Assembly (NCBI GenBank): GCA_036250195.1
Contig: JAVHZZ010000005.1
Span: forward strand, 179,721,448 to 179,785,447
Direction: 5' to 3'
From: Mixophyes australis
Taxonomy: Eukaryota; Chordata; Amphibia; Anura; Limnodynastidae
DNA length: 64,000 nucleotides
The stretch's first letter is position 1. Each line of letters opens with the position of its first letter. A program made the translations under genes and the position numbers. The notes under the pieces are model-generated. The model searched no databases. It worked only from the letters and a program-made list of their open reading frames with translations, and had not been told where the DNA came from. This document shows positions 20,596 through 30,389 of this stretch, one piece after another.

Positions 20596-23589
20596 ATGGA
20601 TTCAAAGCAGTCCACATATGATCTAAATGAGCAACCAGGTTCTGTCACCAGTCCTGATGTTAGTGTTCCCAGTACGTCATCTGGCCAAGGCGATGTCAAA
20701 CAACAGAGTGTTTTCAAATTAGTGCAAAAAACAAAAACCAAAAAAAAATTTACTGTATTGAAGCGAAAAAGAAGTGTAACTGAGCAAAAGTTAAGTGACG
20801 ATAAAAAAAAAATTGCAAGCATGCCATTCTACACACGCAGTGGCAAAGAGAGAATGAGGCCTTCACCTTTGGCTATTAGTGGCAGATCCCAAAAAGTTAC
20901 CCAGCCTACAATTGGTGCACAACTACTGTTACGCGTCAAAGCTGAGCTGCAAGATAACAGTGAGGCATTACAGGAGAATATTTGCTCTGATTCACAAATG
21001 ACAACAATCCCTGTGGAGAGTCCATCCAACAGTGGGATGTCTAATCGTGAGCATTCTGCTGATGTGTGCCTTAATAGCCCGAGTGTAGCCGGTGATACCC
21101 AAATTGAGGATGCCACTTTGGAATTAGAAGAGGATGAGGGGGAGATTTGTGTAGGCGACGAGGGCGCTAATGAGGATGTTGATGAGGATGAGGTTGTTTG
21201 TGTAAGTCCTGCACCAGTGGCAGCAGTTCTGGCACGTGACAAGAAAAAGGCCATTGTCATGCCTGGGCATAAAACAAAAAAATCCACTTCTTATGTGTGG
21301 AATTATTTCTACCCAAATCCAGACAACAATTGTATAGCCATTTGTAGTGTATGTGAAGCCACAGTCAGTCGAGGGAGGGACCTTAACCATCTTGGAACCT
21401 CGTCTATGTTACGCCATTTAACGAGAGTTCATGGCAAAGTGTTGGGAAAAGCTGAAAGTTCTTCCCAAAAGAATACAAGCACTCCCTCATCAGCTAAGAC
21501 CCTCCGCTCACCGACATACCGACGGCTACAAAATACACCCACCACACCATCCTCATCAATATCCTCAGTAGCGCTCGGAGTTAGCCCGGCATCCCACTTA
21601 AGGCTGGATGACTCCGGCACTATTATTGATTCCTCTGAAGAAAGCGTTAGTCCTGCTGCTGCTGTTGCTGCTGCTGGGGGTGAATCGTCATCCCAGAGGC
21701 AGGTGAATAAAATGAGCAGTCCTACATTTCAGCAATTAACTGTGAAACAATCATTTGCGAGGGGAAGCAAATATGACAGCAGTCACCCAGTCGCCAAGCG
21801 AATCACAGACGCCATGGCTGCAATGTTAGTGTTAGATCTGCGTCCAATCTCCACAATAAACGCAGCTGGTTTTTCACAGTTAATTGAGGTTTTGTGTCCG
21901 CGTTACAGAATTCCATCGCGACACCATTTCTCCCGTAAAGCTATTCCACAACTATACCAAAAAGTGTGTAAAAATGTAGAGATTGCGCTGAAAAATGCCA
22001 TTCTGCCCACTGTTCACTTAACCACAGATATGTGGACAAGTGGAAGTGGCCAAACCAAAGACTATATGACTGTGACAGCCCACTGGGTTGGTCATTCACC
22101 TTCACCAGCAGGAACAGCAGCAGCATGTACACCACTACGTAACATTTGTCACAGGCAGGCCACTCTTTGTATCACCGGCTTCACTAACAGGCATACGGCT
22201 GACAATTTGTTACGCAAACTGAGAGATGTGATTGATGCATGGCTTATACCACTCGGACTCTCCCCAGGGTATGTCATTTCAGATAACGCCAACAATATAG
22301 TGCGAACATTACAGCTGGGTGATTTCCAACATATTCCCTGTTTTGCTCACACCATCAACTTGGTGGTGCAGAGCTTCCTACGAAATAACCGTGAGGTGCA
22401 GGAGATGCTTTCGGTGGCCCGTAAAATTTCAGGCCATTTCAGGCATTCAGCCACAGCATGTAGGAGATTACAGCAGCTCCAAGAGCAGTTTAACTTGCCC
22501 TGCCACCAACTTAAGCAAGAGGTGGTAACTCGGTGGAATTCCACCCTGTACATGCTTCAGAGGATGGAGGAACAGCGCAAAGCCATCCAAGCATATTGCA
22601 CAAGTCATGACATTGGGAAAGGAGGGGGGATGTATTTCACTCTTGCACAGTGGGGAATCCTTTCAGTGCTGTGCAAGGTGCTGAAACCATTTGAAGTTGT
22701 GACATGTGAGGTCAGTGCAGACTCTGCTAGTTTGAACCAAGTCATTCCTTTAATTAGACTATTGGAAAAGCAGCTTGAGAAAATGAAGGAGGAGCTGAAA
22801 GCAAGCAATTCAGCAAAGTATGTTGGCCTTGTCGATCAAGTACTTAATTCGCTTCACAATGATCCTCGAGTTATTAAGATCTTGAACTCGGATCAGTACG
22901 TTTTGGCCACTGTGCTTGATCCAAGGTTTAAAACCTACATTGAGTCTTTACTTGTAAATGAGCGAGATGTGAACTTTTGCAAGGAGCTATTGCTCAGCAA
23001 GTTGGCCGCTGAACTGGGCCTCGGCTTGACGACGTGTCCTCCTTCACTTTCTCAAGCTGTTGCTCGTAAAAAATTAAATTTCCAAAAAAGAAGCAGGGAA
23101 GACACAGGGGGCAGACCAGAACAATTTAACATCTGGGCTGGTTTGAAGGATTTTTCAAAAAAATGTGTCACTTTGCCCATAACTCCATCCAATATGAGTA
23201 TAAACATGCAAAGGATGGTGGAGGATTACTTTCAAGAGGTAGTTGATATGGAAATGTCAGACAGTCCCTTTCCTTACTGGGAAGAAAAGCAGGCCATTTG
23301 GAAACCCATGTACAAACTTGCTTTGCAATACCTAAGCTGCCCACCCTCCAGTGTGTACTCTGAACGAGTGTTCAGCACAGCAGGGAACTTAGTCAGTGAT
23401 CGCCGTAGAAGGTTACTTCCCAAAAATGTGGAGAAAATGATGTTTATAAAAATGAACTACATCTTCCACGAGGAAGGCCTTCACCATCCAAGACATCCAA
23501 GCACTGACTGTTCTCTAATGGCGGATTCAAGCGGCGATGAATTGATAGTCTGTGATGATGACGTACACACTGATGAGGGTGAGGATTAA
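20596..23589 (+). CDS. hAT-superfamily transposase with BED zinc finger (997 aa)
   Basis: The enzyme would cut out and reinsert the surrounding transposon in the nucleus. The N-terminus is low-complexity with a basic patch (residues 43-73) and an acidic stretch (170-200). A BED finger follows: Trp235, C250-x2-C253, H274-x4-H279. The RNase H-like core has LTTDMWTS (Asp478), ISDNANN (Asp563), PCFAHTINL (C582, H585) and the RW motif (Arg646-Trp647). The C-terminal hAT dimerisation region is YLSCPPSSVYSERVFSTAG with Glu923 in SER, followed by NLVSDRRRRLLP. All expected catalytic residues are present and there is no internal stop. Length is above the usual 600-700 aa of ZBED-like proteins, owing to the long N-terminus. 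The start ATG is the first in frame after the repeat array. A related, broken copy lies at 49718-51078. Expression is unknown. Confidence 0.96.
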   Translation: MDSKQSTYDLNEQPGSVTSPDVSVPSTSSGQGDVKQQSVFKLVQKTKTKKKFTVLKRKRSVTEQKLSDDKKKIASMPFYTRSGKERMRPSPLAISGRSQKVTQPTIGAQLLLRVKAELQDNSEALQENICSDSQMTTIPVESPSNSGMSNREHSADVCLNSPSVAGDTQIEDATLELEEDEGEICVGDEGANEDVDEDEVVCVSPAPVAAVLARDKKKAIVMPGHKTKKSTSYVWNYFYPNPDNNCIAICSVCEATVSRGRDLNHLGTSSMLRHLTRVHGKVLGKAESSSQKNTSTPSSAKTLRSPTYRRLQNTPTTPSSSISSVALGVSPASHLRLDDSGTIIDSSEESVSPAAAVAAAGGESSSQRQVNKMSSPTFQQLTVKQSFARGSKYDSSHPVAKRITDAMAAMLVLDLRPISTINAAGFSQLIEVLCPRYRIPSRHHFSRKAIPQLYQKVCKNVEIALKNAILPTVHLTTDMWTSGSGQTKDYMTVTAHWVGHSPSPAGTAAACTPLRNICHRQATLCITGFTNRHTADNLLRKLRDVIDAWLIPLGLSPGYVISDNANNIVRTLQLGDFQHIPCFAHTINLVVQSFLRNNREVQEMLSVARKISGHFRHSATACRRLQQLQEQFNLPCHQLKQEVVTRWNSTLYMLQRMEEQRKAIQAYCTSHDIGKGGGMYFTLAQWGILSVLCKVLKPFEVVTCEVSADSASLNQVIPLIRLLEKQLEKMKEELKASNSAKYVGLVDQVLNSLHNDPRVIKILNSDQYVLATVLDPRFKTYIESLLVNERDVNFCKELLLSKLAAELGLGLTTCPPSLSQAVARKKLNFQKRSREDTGGRPEQFNIWAGLKDFSKKCVTLPITPSNMSINMQRMVEDYFQEVVDMEMSDSPFPYWEEKQAIWKPMYKLALQYLSCPPSSVYSERVFSTAGNLVSDRRRRLLPKNVEKMMFIKMNYIFHEEGLHHPRHPSTDCSLMADSSGDELIVCDDDVHTDEGED

Positions 23590-23739
23590 GCTGAAGATGA
23601 TGCCGATAACATCTTTTTAAAACTTTCTATGTAAGTGTAGGGTGCAATCTACCCCCAAAGAGGAAAGGGACTTGTGGCATTTCCATATCACATACCATCT
23701 TGAAAGGCTGCTGTTAGGGCAATTTATCCTTAAGGGTAG

Positions 23740-24490
23740 GGTGTCATAGACAGAGTGACCCTAAACTGGCTTTGTCCATTTTTCATAATATTGTACAGTC
23801 TATAATGGCTGAATTTTTGGGTATTTTATACAAGTGGAGGGGGGCCTAGAGAGACAGAAACCAAACTGGCTTTTTCCATGTCAATTAATATTGTACAGTC
23901 TATAATGGCTGAATTTTTTGGTATTTTATACAAGTGGAGGGGGGCCTAGAGAGACAGAGTGACCCCAAACTGTCTTTCTCCATGTCAATTAATATTGTAC
24001 AGTCTATAATGGCTGAATTTTTTAGTATTTTATACAAGTGGAGGGGGGCCTAGAGAGACAGAAACCAAACTGGCTTTCTCCATGTCAATTAATATTGTAC
24101 AGTCTATAATGGCTGAATTTTTTGGTATTTTATACAAGTGGAGGGGGGCCTAGAGAGACAGAGTGACCCCAAACTGTCTTTCTCCATGTCAATTAATATT
24201 GTACAGTCTATAATGGCTGAATTTTTTAGTATTTTATACAAGTGGAGGGGGGCCTAGAGAGACAGAAACCAAACTGGCTTTCTCCATGTCAATTAATATT
24301 GTACAGTCTATAATGGCTGAATTTTTTGGTATTTTATACAAGTGGAGGGGAGCCTTGAGAGACAGAAACCAAACTGGCTTTCTCCATGTCAATTAATATT
24401 GTACAGTCTATAATGGCTGAATTTTTTGGTATTTTATACAAGTGGAGGGGGGCCTTGAGAGACAGAAACCAAACTGGCTTTTTCCATTTC
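23740..24490 (+). repeat. 3' tandem array of the hAT, alternating 100/104-bp units
   Basis: About seven units contain GTACAGTCTATAATGGCTGA and TTTATACAAGTGGAGGGG. Two forms alternate in the middle of the array: one with GACAGAAACCAAACTGGC (100 bp) and one with GACAGAGTGACCCCAAACTG (104 bp), giving a roughly 204-bp higher-order period. The last two units share the short form. Confidence 0.95.
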
Positions 24491-24874
24491 TTTACATATT
24501 TAACTATAAGTGTAGGGTGTAATATACATTCAAAGACGATGGCTGCATTGCCAATATGCATAGATGGAGAGGAAGACAATCTGTTTTGTGTGTAGAATAG
24601 GCCTACCAACGAAGAATTAAACTGTTTTTTTGGATGATTTATTACCTCAACAATTAGATTACTTGTCTCTAAAACAGTTGGAGCACTAAATTGGGTTAAT
24701 TTAGGCCCAAAAACATGGATTTTCCCAAAAAATAGCAAAACAAAACCAAACAAAACCAAAACCAAAACCAAAACACGCAATGGAGGTTTTGCAAAACCAA
24801 AACCAAAACACGACGGTAATCCAGATCCAAAACCGAATCCAAAACCAAAACACGGGGGTCAGTGACCATCTCTA
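24491..24874 (-). other. hAT right subterminal region
   Basis: The end is rich in AAAACCAAAACC (minus strand GGTTTTGGTTTTGG) with GATTCGG motifs. The left end of the second hAT at 46814 has the same style (GTGTTTTGGATTCGG), which supports their kinship. Confidence 0.75.
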
Positions 24875-25622
24875 ATAAAAAGGGAAAAGAAACCACACCC
24901 AGGGTCATGGGATAATTGGAGAAAGTGTTAACCCCTAATGCAAACATGAAAAGCAAGATAGCAGCACCTCTGGTGATCAGAGGTACTGCTGCAAATACAC
25001 ACTAATAAAGTCAAAAGGCAGAAGCTGCCAAGCAAAGCAGTATGTACTGCAAGGGGCTTGCAGGCAGATCCTGACATAACTGTGATTACCAGTGTGCCTT
25101 ATTAGACAATGTGCATTGAAGATGTTAACATTATTCTGCCTTATACTCACCAGGTGTATGTCATATGTTAAATGCTATTGTGCTCTATGCTGATCAGACG
25201 CATTATTTTGTCATTACTTTTGAGCTGAAGGGGTCAGTGGCGCGGTGTCTTACCGAAACTATCCTTACCGCATTCTCAATAAACCCAAGTTGTTTGACCA
25301 ATCCTTGTCCCTTTCATTGAAGTATTTATCTCCTGACCACCAGATATCCGAACAGAAAAGAACCTGACTTGTGTCTGGAGGACAAGGTAAGGGAAGGATT
25401 CCCATCAGTACTCGACCACCACACAAGCAAAATTGTTTAATATTTGGCTCCTCCAGAAAACTTTAGTCTGCTTCCAATGTGGAGGCTCTAAGTGTAATAC
25501 AATTCTATGTATGTTGAATCTATGTATGTATATTGAATCAAACACAAATAAGAATACATTTTTTTTATTATTTTTATTTTAATAAGTTTTAATTAAATAG
25601 CTGTAAGTGTTGATGCTGGCAA

Positions 25623-25628
<6 letters not shown>

Positions 25629-25666
<38 letters not shown>
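25629..25666 (+). repeat. (GT)n microsatellite
   Basis: About 19 GT units. The copy B site near 33100 has only a few TG dinucleotides, so the expansion came after the duplication or was lost in B. Confidence 0.95.
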
Positions 25667-25667
<1 letters not shown>

Positions 25668-26181
25668 TGGGGAGGAGGGGGTCGTGTTTTAACTTACTTA
25701 TTTAACAATTACGCACTGCAAAGGTTTGAGCTGACGACCATCAGCAGAGATATTTTCACCAGGTCTCAGAACCCTGCAACTGATACATCTGCTGACAGGT
25801 TTCAACTACATGCCCCTGCAGGTCTGCACCAGAGCACATTTGATGTATGTGGGCTGCATTTGCTTCCCTGTTCCACCTTTCCAGTTGTAATACAGTGTAA
25901 GTGTCAGATGTGAGCAATTCTCCATTCTTCCAAAAGAGTGATAACATTTCTCTACTTTTTTTATCATTAAGATGACACCCTTGAAGTTATACACACAGGT
26001 TTTTTTTTATAAAAATATTAAAAATGTCATTACATTGTTACCAATGAGAAATGTTTAGGGGAATAATCTGTAGATTGATATAGTAGCTATTTTGACAGTT
26101 TGTTTTCACTTTAAAACAACCATCAAAACTTTAAATACAATGTAACAATGTCCACAAAGAGCAAATGTTAAATATGGTGCT

Positions 26182-27275
26182 TGTTACACACTTACCTGTC
26201 CCAGTTTCAGCGCCGCGATCTCCGCTACTTCCGGGTCTCTGCAGCGCTGTCACATGACCCTGCAGGTGGGGAATTCAAAACTGCACTATAAAAAACCTGC
26301 TCTGACGCATGGGCAGCGTCAAAGCAACTTGTTCCTGTTCCTGATTAGCAATTCCTGTGATCTCCAGTGTACCTTGCAGACCTTCCAGATTCTGCTCCAG
26401 TGTACCAGACCCAGGCTTGTTTGACCACGTTCCCTCTCTGCTCCAGTGTACCAGACCCAGGCTTGTTTGACCACGTTACCTCTCTGCTCCAGTGTACCAG
26501 ACCCAGGATTGATTGACCATGTTACCTCTTTGCTCCAGTGTACCAGACCCAAGCTTGATTGACCACGTTACCTCTCTGCTCCAGTGTACCAGACCCAGGC
26601 TTGCTGACCACGTCTAAATCTCTGCTTCAGTGTACCAGACCCAGGATTGATTGACCATGTTACCTCTCTGCTCCAGTGTACCAGACCCAGGATTGATTGA
26701 CCATGTTACCTCTTTGCTCCAGTGTACCAGACCCAGGCTTGATTGACCACGTTACCTCTCTGCTCCAGTGTACCAGACCCAGGCTTGCTGACCATGTCTA
26801 AATCTCTGCTCCAGTGTACCAGACCCAGGCTTGATTGACCATGTTACCTCTTTGCTCCAGTGTACCAGACCCAGGCTTGATTGACCATGTTACCTCTTTG
26901 CTCCAGTGTACCAGACCCCGGCTTGCTGACCACGTCTAAATCTCTGCTTCAGTGTACTAGACCCAAGCTTGTTTTACCACGCATATATCTATATCCAGCC
27001 TACCAGACCTCGGCTATCCTGACCACGGAGTGGTTCCTATTTGCCTTCCAGTTCCAGTGAGACCGCAAGCTATCTCCCGCATCCTTACCTCTAGAGGCAG
27101 ACCAGTGGACCGCAACCTGCGTTCCTCCGCAGCAAAGCCCATCCCGCCTTGTGGCGGTTCTTGGTGAACACCAGGGGGTTCCTTAGACTCCGCACGGCCG
27201 ACCAGCGCTGATCTAGAGTAAGGCAAGTACTCCATATTTATTACCTATATTACTGCACGTTACACAAGTGTTACA
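26182..27275 (+). mobile_element. Solo LTR (1094 bp) with internal minisatellite; empty site visible at 34041
   Basis: It begins TGTTACACAC and ends GTGTTACA. Flanks are GTGCT (26177-26181) and GTTCT (27276-27280), a 5-bp duplication with one change. The paralogue at 34035-34050 reads GGTGCTATTGTGG without the element, which defines both borders. The 3' part (GACCGCAAGCTATCTCCCGC, CTTGTGGCGGTTCTTGG) resembles the ends of LTRs at 42450 and 53190, pointing to gypsy-type elements. A TATAAAA at 26287 fits a plus-strand promoter. Confidence 0.92.
26395..26975 (+). repeat. 46-bp minisatellite inside the solo LTR
   Basis: About 12 units of CTCCAGTGTACCAGACCCAG plus CTTGATTGACCACGTTACCTCTCTG-type sequence; the spacing of CTCCAGTGTA at 26441 and 26487 is 46 bp. 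Some units carry a CTGACCACGTCTAAATCT variant that recurs about every third to fourth unit. Confidence 0.93.
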
Positions 27276-28109
27276 GTTCTATTGTGGCCAATCCCTTCCC
27301 CTCTTAAGTAAAATATAAAACTGCCTTTCACGTTGGTAAAGCACAAAGCTAAAACATTTCCTTCTATATACTAACAAGTATACAAATACTGTATTAGTTT
27401 ACTGGATAATATATAATGTTCAGACTGGCCTAATCATTTCTCTGTTTGCATTTCCCCTATAAACACATTTGATGGAAATGTCATTGTTCATAACATAACA
27501 ATGTCATTAGTTTATTATTCCCCTTTAATAACCCTTAGTGTTCAGTGGAGACTGAGCCTGATCAGACTATTATGACCTCAGCAGTAGTGACATCACTACT
27601 AGTGTTCTATAGCTGTTAGGCAGTAAGATTGGCACTAAGGAGGACACACACTTGCCCTCATGGAGAGTAGCATGGTAGATTGACTGTACCAGCGTCAGTT
27701 ATTTTACATGAACAATATCCTGAAAACCAATGAGGACCATTGGAATGAGAAGCAGGATGAGTGAGTACAGATATATGGTCTACAAAGTATATTGTGAGGA
27801 AGAGAATTATACGCCTCTGTTGAGGATCATTTTGAGTACATACCTGTAGATTATCATTAACATTCTTTTTATTAGACAAAGTATCTAAAATGGTCAGTGA
27901 AATTGAGCACTATAATAATAACACTGCAGCACTGAAAGTCCATTCAGATAAATCTGTATAATTACAAGTTTAATAGAAATTAGATATCTAAGCAGTGGTG
28001 CCTAAAAATGTCAAAATATGGGGATCCATAATGGGAGTGATAGTTATACTCCAGCAATCTGTAGTCGTGGGTAGAGGAAATAAATATTATTTATGTTTAA
28101 AGCTGATAA

Positions 28110-28330
28110 AATCCAATGTTACCCATGTTTGTGTGGGTTTCCTCTGGGTGATCCAGTTTTCCTCCAATAGTACAAAGACAGACTGGTAGGTTAATTGGTT
28201 AAGTTTGTGTTTGTGTGTCAATGATGGTGATACAAGATTATATGCTCCACTAAGGCAGGGACCAATGTGTCTTAATAAAGTTCTCTTATTGTACAGCACT
28301 GCAGAATATGTTGTCACTATAAAAATAAGA
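28110..28330 (+). mobile_element. SINE with conserved central domain, truncated
   Basis: GTGTGGGTTTCCTCTGGGTG, CTGGTAGGTTAATTGG and a TTGTACAGCACTGCAGAAT-type 3' region match the SINE at 3634-3962 without its tRNA head. The copy B counterpart at 37310-37440 is cut at 37440. Confidence 0.7.
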
Positions 28331-28805
28331 AGAGTTAGGGATAAAATGGATAAGACTATTGTCAAAATGGAATGATTCTATATAACTGAGTGTTGTTACC
28401 AGCTATATTCGTGGAATTAAGTGTTCATGGGTAGAGTGAAATATGGAATGGGTGGAGCTAGTAAGGCTAAGTGGCTACATTTATGTGCCTATGTGCATGG
28501 CATGTACCGTGTGTCCCTAATTACCATTCTTAACTGTAGTAGATAATTAATAGCTCTACAATGCTAAAAATCATGGAAGACCCTCTGAAATATGTTTTTT
28601 TGCACCCAAAGCCCTGAAGAAAACAGTAATGAAGTAGAAACAATCTCCTCAAGCATTAGATGTAAATGAAAACATACAGGAACAAGCTTTTAACATTGAT
28701 GATGAGGTCATAGGAATGATACAACCCAGCACAAGGAGAATTCCTCTTATATAGAACACTTGCACAATGCAATCCAGTCTAGCTAAGCAAATGCAATTCT
28801 TCCAG
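28331..28805. other. Spacer with no recognised feature
   Basis: AT-rich sequence with no conserved frame or repeat end that I can identify. Confidence 0.4.
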
Positions 28806-28808
28806 TAC

Positions 28809-29680
28809 TTTGTATGTTCTCCCTGTGTTTGTATGGGTTTTCTCCAGGTGTTCTGGTTTTCTCTCACACTCCAAATACATACTGGTAGGTTAATTGGCTG
28901 TTAACAAATTGACCCTAGTCTGTGTGTCTGTCTGTGTTTATGTGTGTGTGTATTAAGGAATTTAGACTGTAACCCCCGAAGGGGCAGGGACTGATGTGAA
29001 TGAGTTCTCTGTACAGCGCTGTGGAATTAGTGGCGCTATATAAATAAATGGTGATGATGTCTGTATCTAGACTGACATTTAGTACCTTGCCAAGTAGCTC
29101 TTCATCTTGTATTGCACAGCACTGCTATTGTCATTTTTGATTGCTCTTACTTTTCTTTTTTCTATTGATGTGCCCCCAACACTCTTTATCCAACTTGAAT
29201 AAATGCACTAGTTTAGTTTTACCCCCTTACTATTTGTTTGGTTAGTTTGGGGTCTATTTATGAAGCAGTGAAGAGCCTAAAATCCAGTACAAGTGCTTGA
29301 AAAAGATTCTTTCACCGTTTCATCTCATTTAAGAAAGGCTTAGTACCGTAGAAATAAGAGATTTCTCTGGCCTTAGGTAACATCAAGCTGGTTAACACCA
29401 TCCCCATGGACCTCTATGGGGATGATAATCTGAACCTATCCATCAAGCGGTGAAAAGCAAATCTCAGTCCTGCTAGAGATGATCCTCTTTGCAGGCTAAA
29501 TGCTCCTGCCCTCCATAGGCCAGAGTTGCCTTTTCTGCGTAGGAGCGACAAAACATCAGCGCATATGCTGTCTCTCTAATGGAGCAAGTCTCTTTCGTTG
29601 CAGAGAGGGATTTTCACTGAGGATCAAATGGCAGTTAAGTATTCTTCAGTAGCAGCAATACAGATCCTTAAGTACCACTG
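28809..29680 (+). repeat. Inverted partner of 3004-3962, with SINE at 28809-29060
   Basis: The left part is a plus-strand SINE lacking its tRNA head (GTATGGGTTTTCTCCAGGTG, ACTGGTAGGTTAATTGGCTG, then GGCGCTATATAAATAAATGG and TGATGATG). From 29061 the match to 3004-3634 continues through non-SINE sequence to about 29680. Confidence 0.85.
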
Positions 29681-29689
29681 AGAGTAGAT

Positions 29690-30060
29690 AGATAAACAGA
29701 TATGGATAGTCTGCGCTTCCCAAGGGAGAGTGGATGCAGCCAGGGGGATAGAATGAAGGGGAATGGTCCCAACCCCTTGAAAAGTTGAAATTATCGAATT
29801 CCCCAGCACAGGAAGGGGGAGGGAAATGGAGGAAAGAGGGAGTCAAATAACGTAAATGTTTGTAGGCAAAAAAGTATTTCAACAAGTACACCAGCCGGTG
29901 TATCTGTGTTTATTGCAGGTAAAATAACTGAAAACAGTAAATCAGCTCAAGCTGAACCATACAAATATGAACAAAATACGAATCAAACATATATGGGCAT
30001 AGTCTTAGAAACATAAGTCTTTAGATAGCAGTCAATAGCTCATGATGTTCAAGCCAGCTG
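29690..30060. other. Spacer
   Basis: I see no recognisable element here beyond unique AT-rich sequence. Confidence 0.4.
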
Positions 30061-30071
30061 GCTATATTACA

Positions 30072-30384
30072 ATAGTAAATGTGAACAGATTAGGAGTCAA
30101 CACTTTTGTTTGCTCATAGGAAGAGCTTGTCAGGTTATAAAAGGTGCTTGAGGTATAGTAGTATAGCCTGTGGTCCAGTTGTTCATGTTTTGAACGAGAC
30201 TTTATATAATTCAGAGGTACCACTTGTTCCTGGATATATCTTCTGCTTAATAATAGTTCAAAGAGCAAAATCTGCATAAAGTAATCCAGGCCATAATGCT
30301 ATACTATAAGCACCTTTTATAACCTGACAAGCTCTTCCTATGGGCAAACAAAAGTGTTGACTCCTAATCTGTTCACATTTACTA
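30072..30384. mobile_element. Foldback element with about 80-bp inverted arms
   Basis: The left arm (about 30072-30150: TAGTAAATGTGAACAGATTA, GAAGAGCTTGTCAGGTTATA) and right arm (about 30305-30384) are reverse complements with about one mismatch in 80, separated by about 155 bp. No coding sequence is present. It lies exactly at the left border of duplication Y copy B. Confidence 0.85.
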
Positions 30385-30389
30385 TATAT

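Larger units (their letters stand above)
19318..24874 (+). mobile_element. Complete autonomous-type hAT DNA transposon (5557 bp)
   Basis: The ends are TAGAGATGGGC and, on the minus strand at the other side, TAGAGATGGTC, short imperfect inverted repeats. A perfect 8-bp target duplication ATAAAAAG flanks it (19310-19317, 24875-24882), the hallmark of hAT insertion. It encodes one uninterrupted BED-finger transposase, has a promoter-like region near its left end, and carries two tandem arrays of about 100 bp units on either side of the gene. Everything suggests a recent insertion that may still be mobile. Confidence 0.96.
15562..25076 (-). mobile_element. Young non-autonomous gypsy-like LTR retrotransposon, minus strand, split by a hAT
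   Basis: Two direct repeats of 569 bp (15562-16130, and 18943-25076 after removing the hAT and its 8-bp duplication) begin TGTCACG and end CTGACA. TAACT flanks the whole element (15557-15561, 25077-25081). Internal length is 2812 bp, holding one gag-like ORF on the minus strand, a polypurine tract next to the left (3') LTR, and no protease, RT, RNase H or integrase. By eye the two LTRs differ at about five positions, so insertion was recent. Movement would need enzymes from an autonomous relative that I do not see here. Confidence 0.93.
18943..25076 (-). repeat. 5' LTR of the retrotransposon, interrupted by the hAT
   Basis: The gag-proximal part is 18943-19317 and the distal part 24883-25076; together they equal the 569-bp 3' LTR. 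The hAT entered at the ATAAAAAG next to the TATA box. The gag-proximal side keeps GGTATATAAAAAG, so the TATA box remains, but the upstream U3 is now 5.6 kb away. Confidence 0.92.
13782..25423 (+). mobile_element. LTR (about 1.4 kb without insertions) enclosing nested elements
   Basis: The outermost insertion begins TGTGGTACCCC at 13782 and ends GACCACCACA at 25423, with TGTGGT/ACCACA inverted ends and CAAG on both sides (13778-13781, 25424-25427). The duplicate at 32905 is uninterrupted (GGAGAAGCAAACTTT), which shows the empty site. The right part contains an AATAAA signal at 25278-25283, as in an R region. Retained LTR sequence is about 13782-14820 plus 25082-25423. A 4-bp duplication fits some endogenous retroviruses; no coding region adjoins it, so it is probably a solo LTR. 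It carries an L2 fragment and the retrotransposon at 15562. Confidence 0.75.
25424..28330 (+). repeat. Segmental duplication Y, copy A, second part (partner 32905-37440)
   Basis: Direct match resumes after the nested stack: CTGCTTCCAATGTG (25470; 32940), TATGTATGTTGAATCTATG (25507; 32985), CTCAGAACCCTGCAAC (25764; 33389), TTAAATATGGTGCT (26168; 34030), GGCCAATCCCTTCCC (27287; 34049), and GAACAATATCCTGAAAA (27710; 36783). It contains a solo LTR that copy B lacks. No gene was found. Confidence 0.9.

Noticed and set aside
20556..21390. Minus-strand frames within the transposase gene
   Set aside because: Shadows of the 997-aa transposase; no motif and no codon support.
26395..26975. CRISPR-like array of 46-bp repeats
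   Set aside because: Units are contiguous with no unique spacers, lie inside an LTR, and the DNA is eukaryotic.
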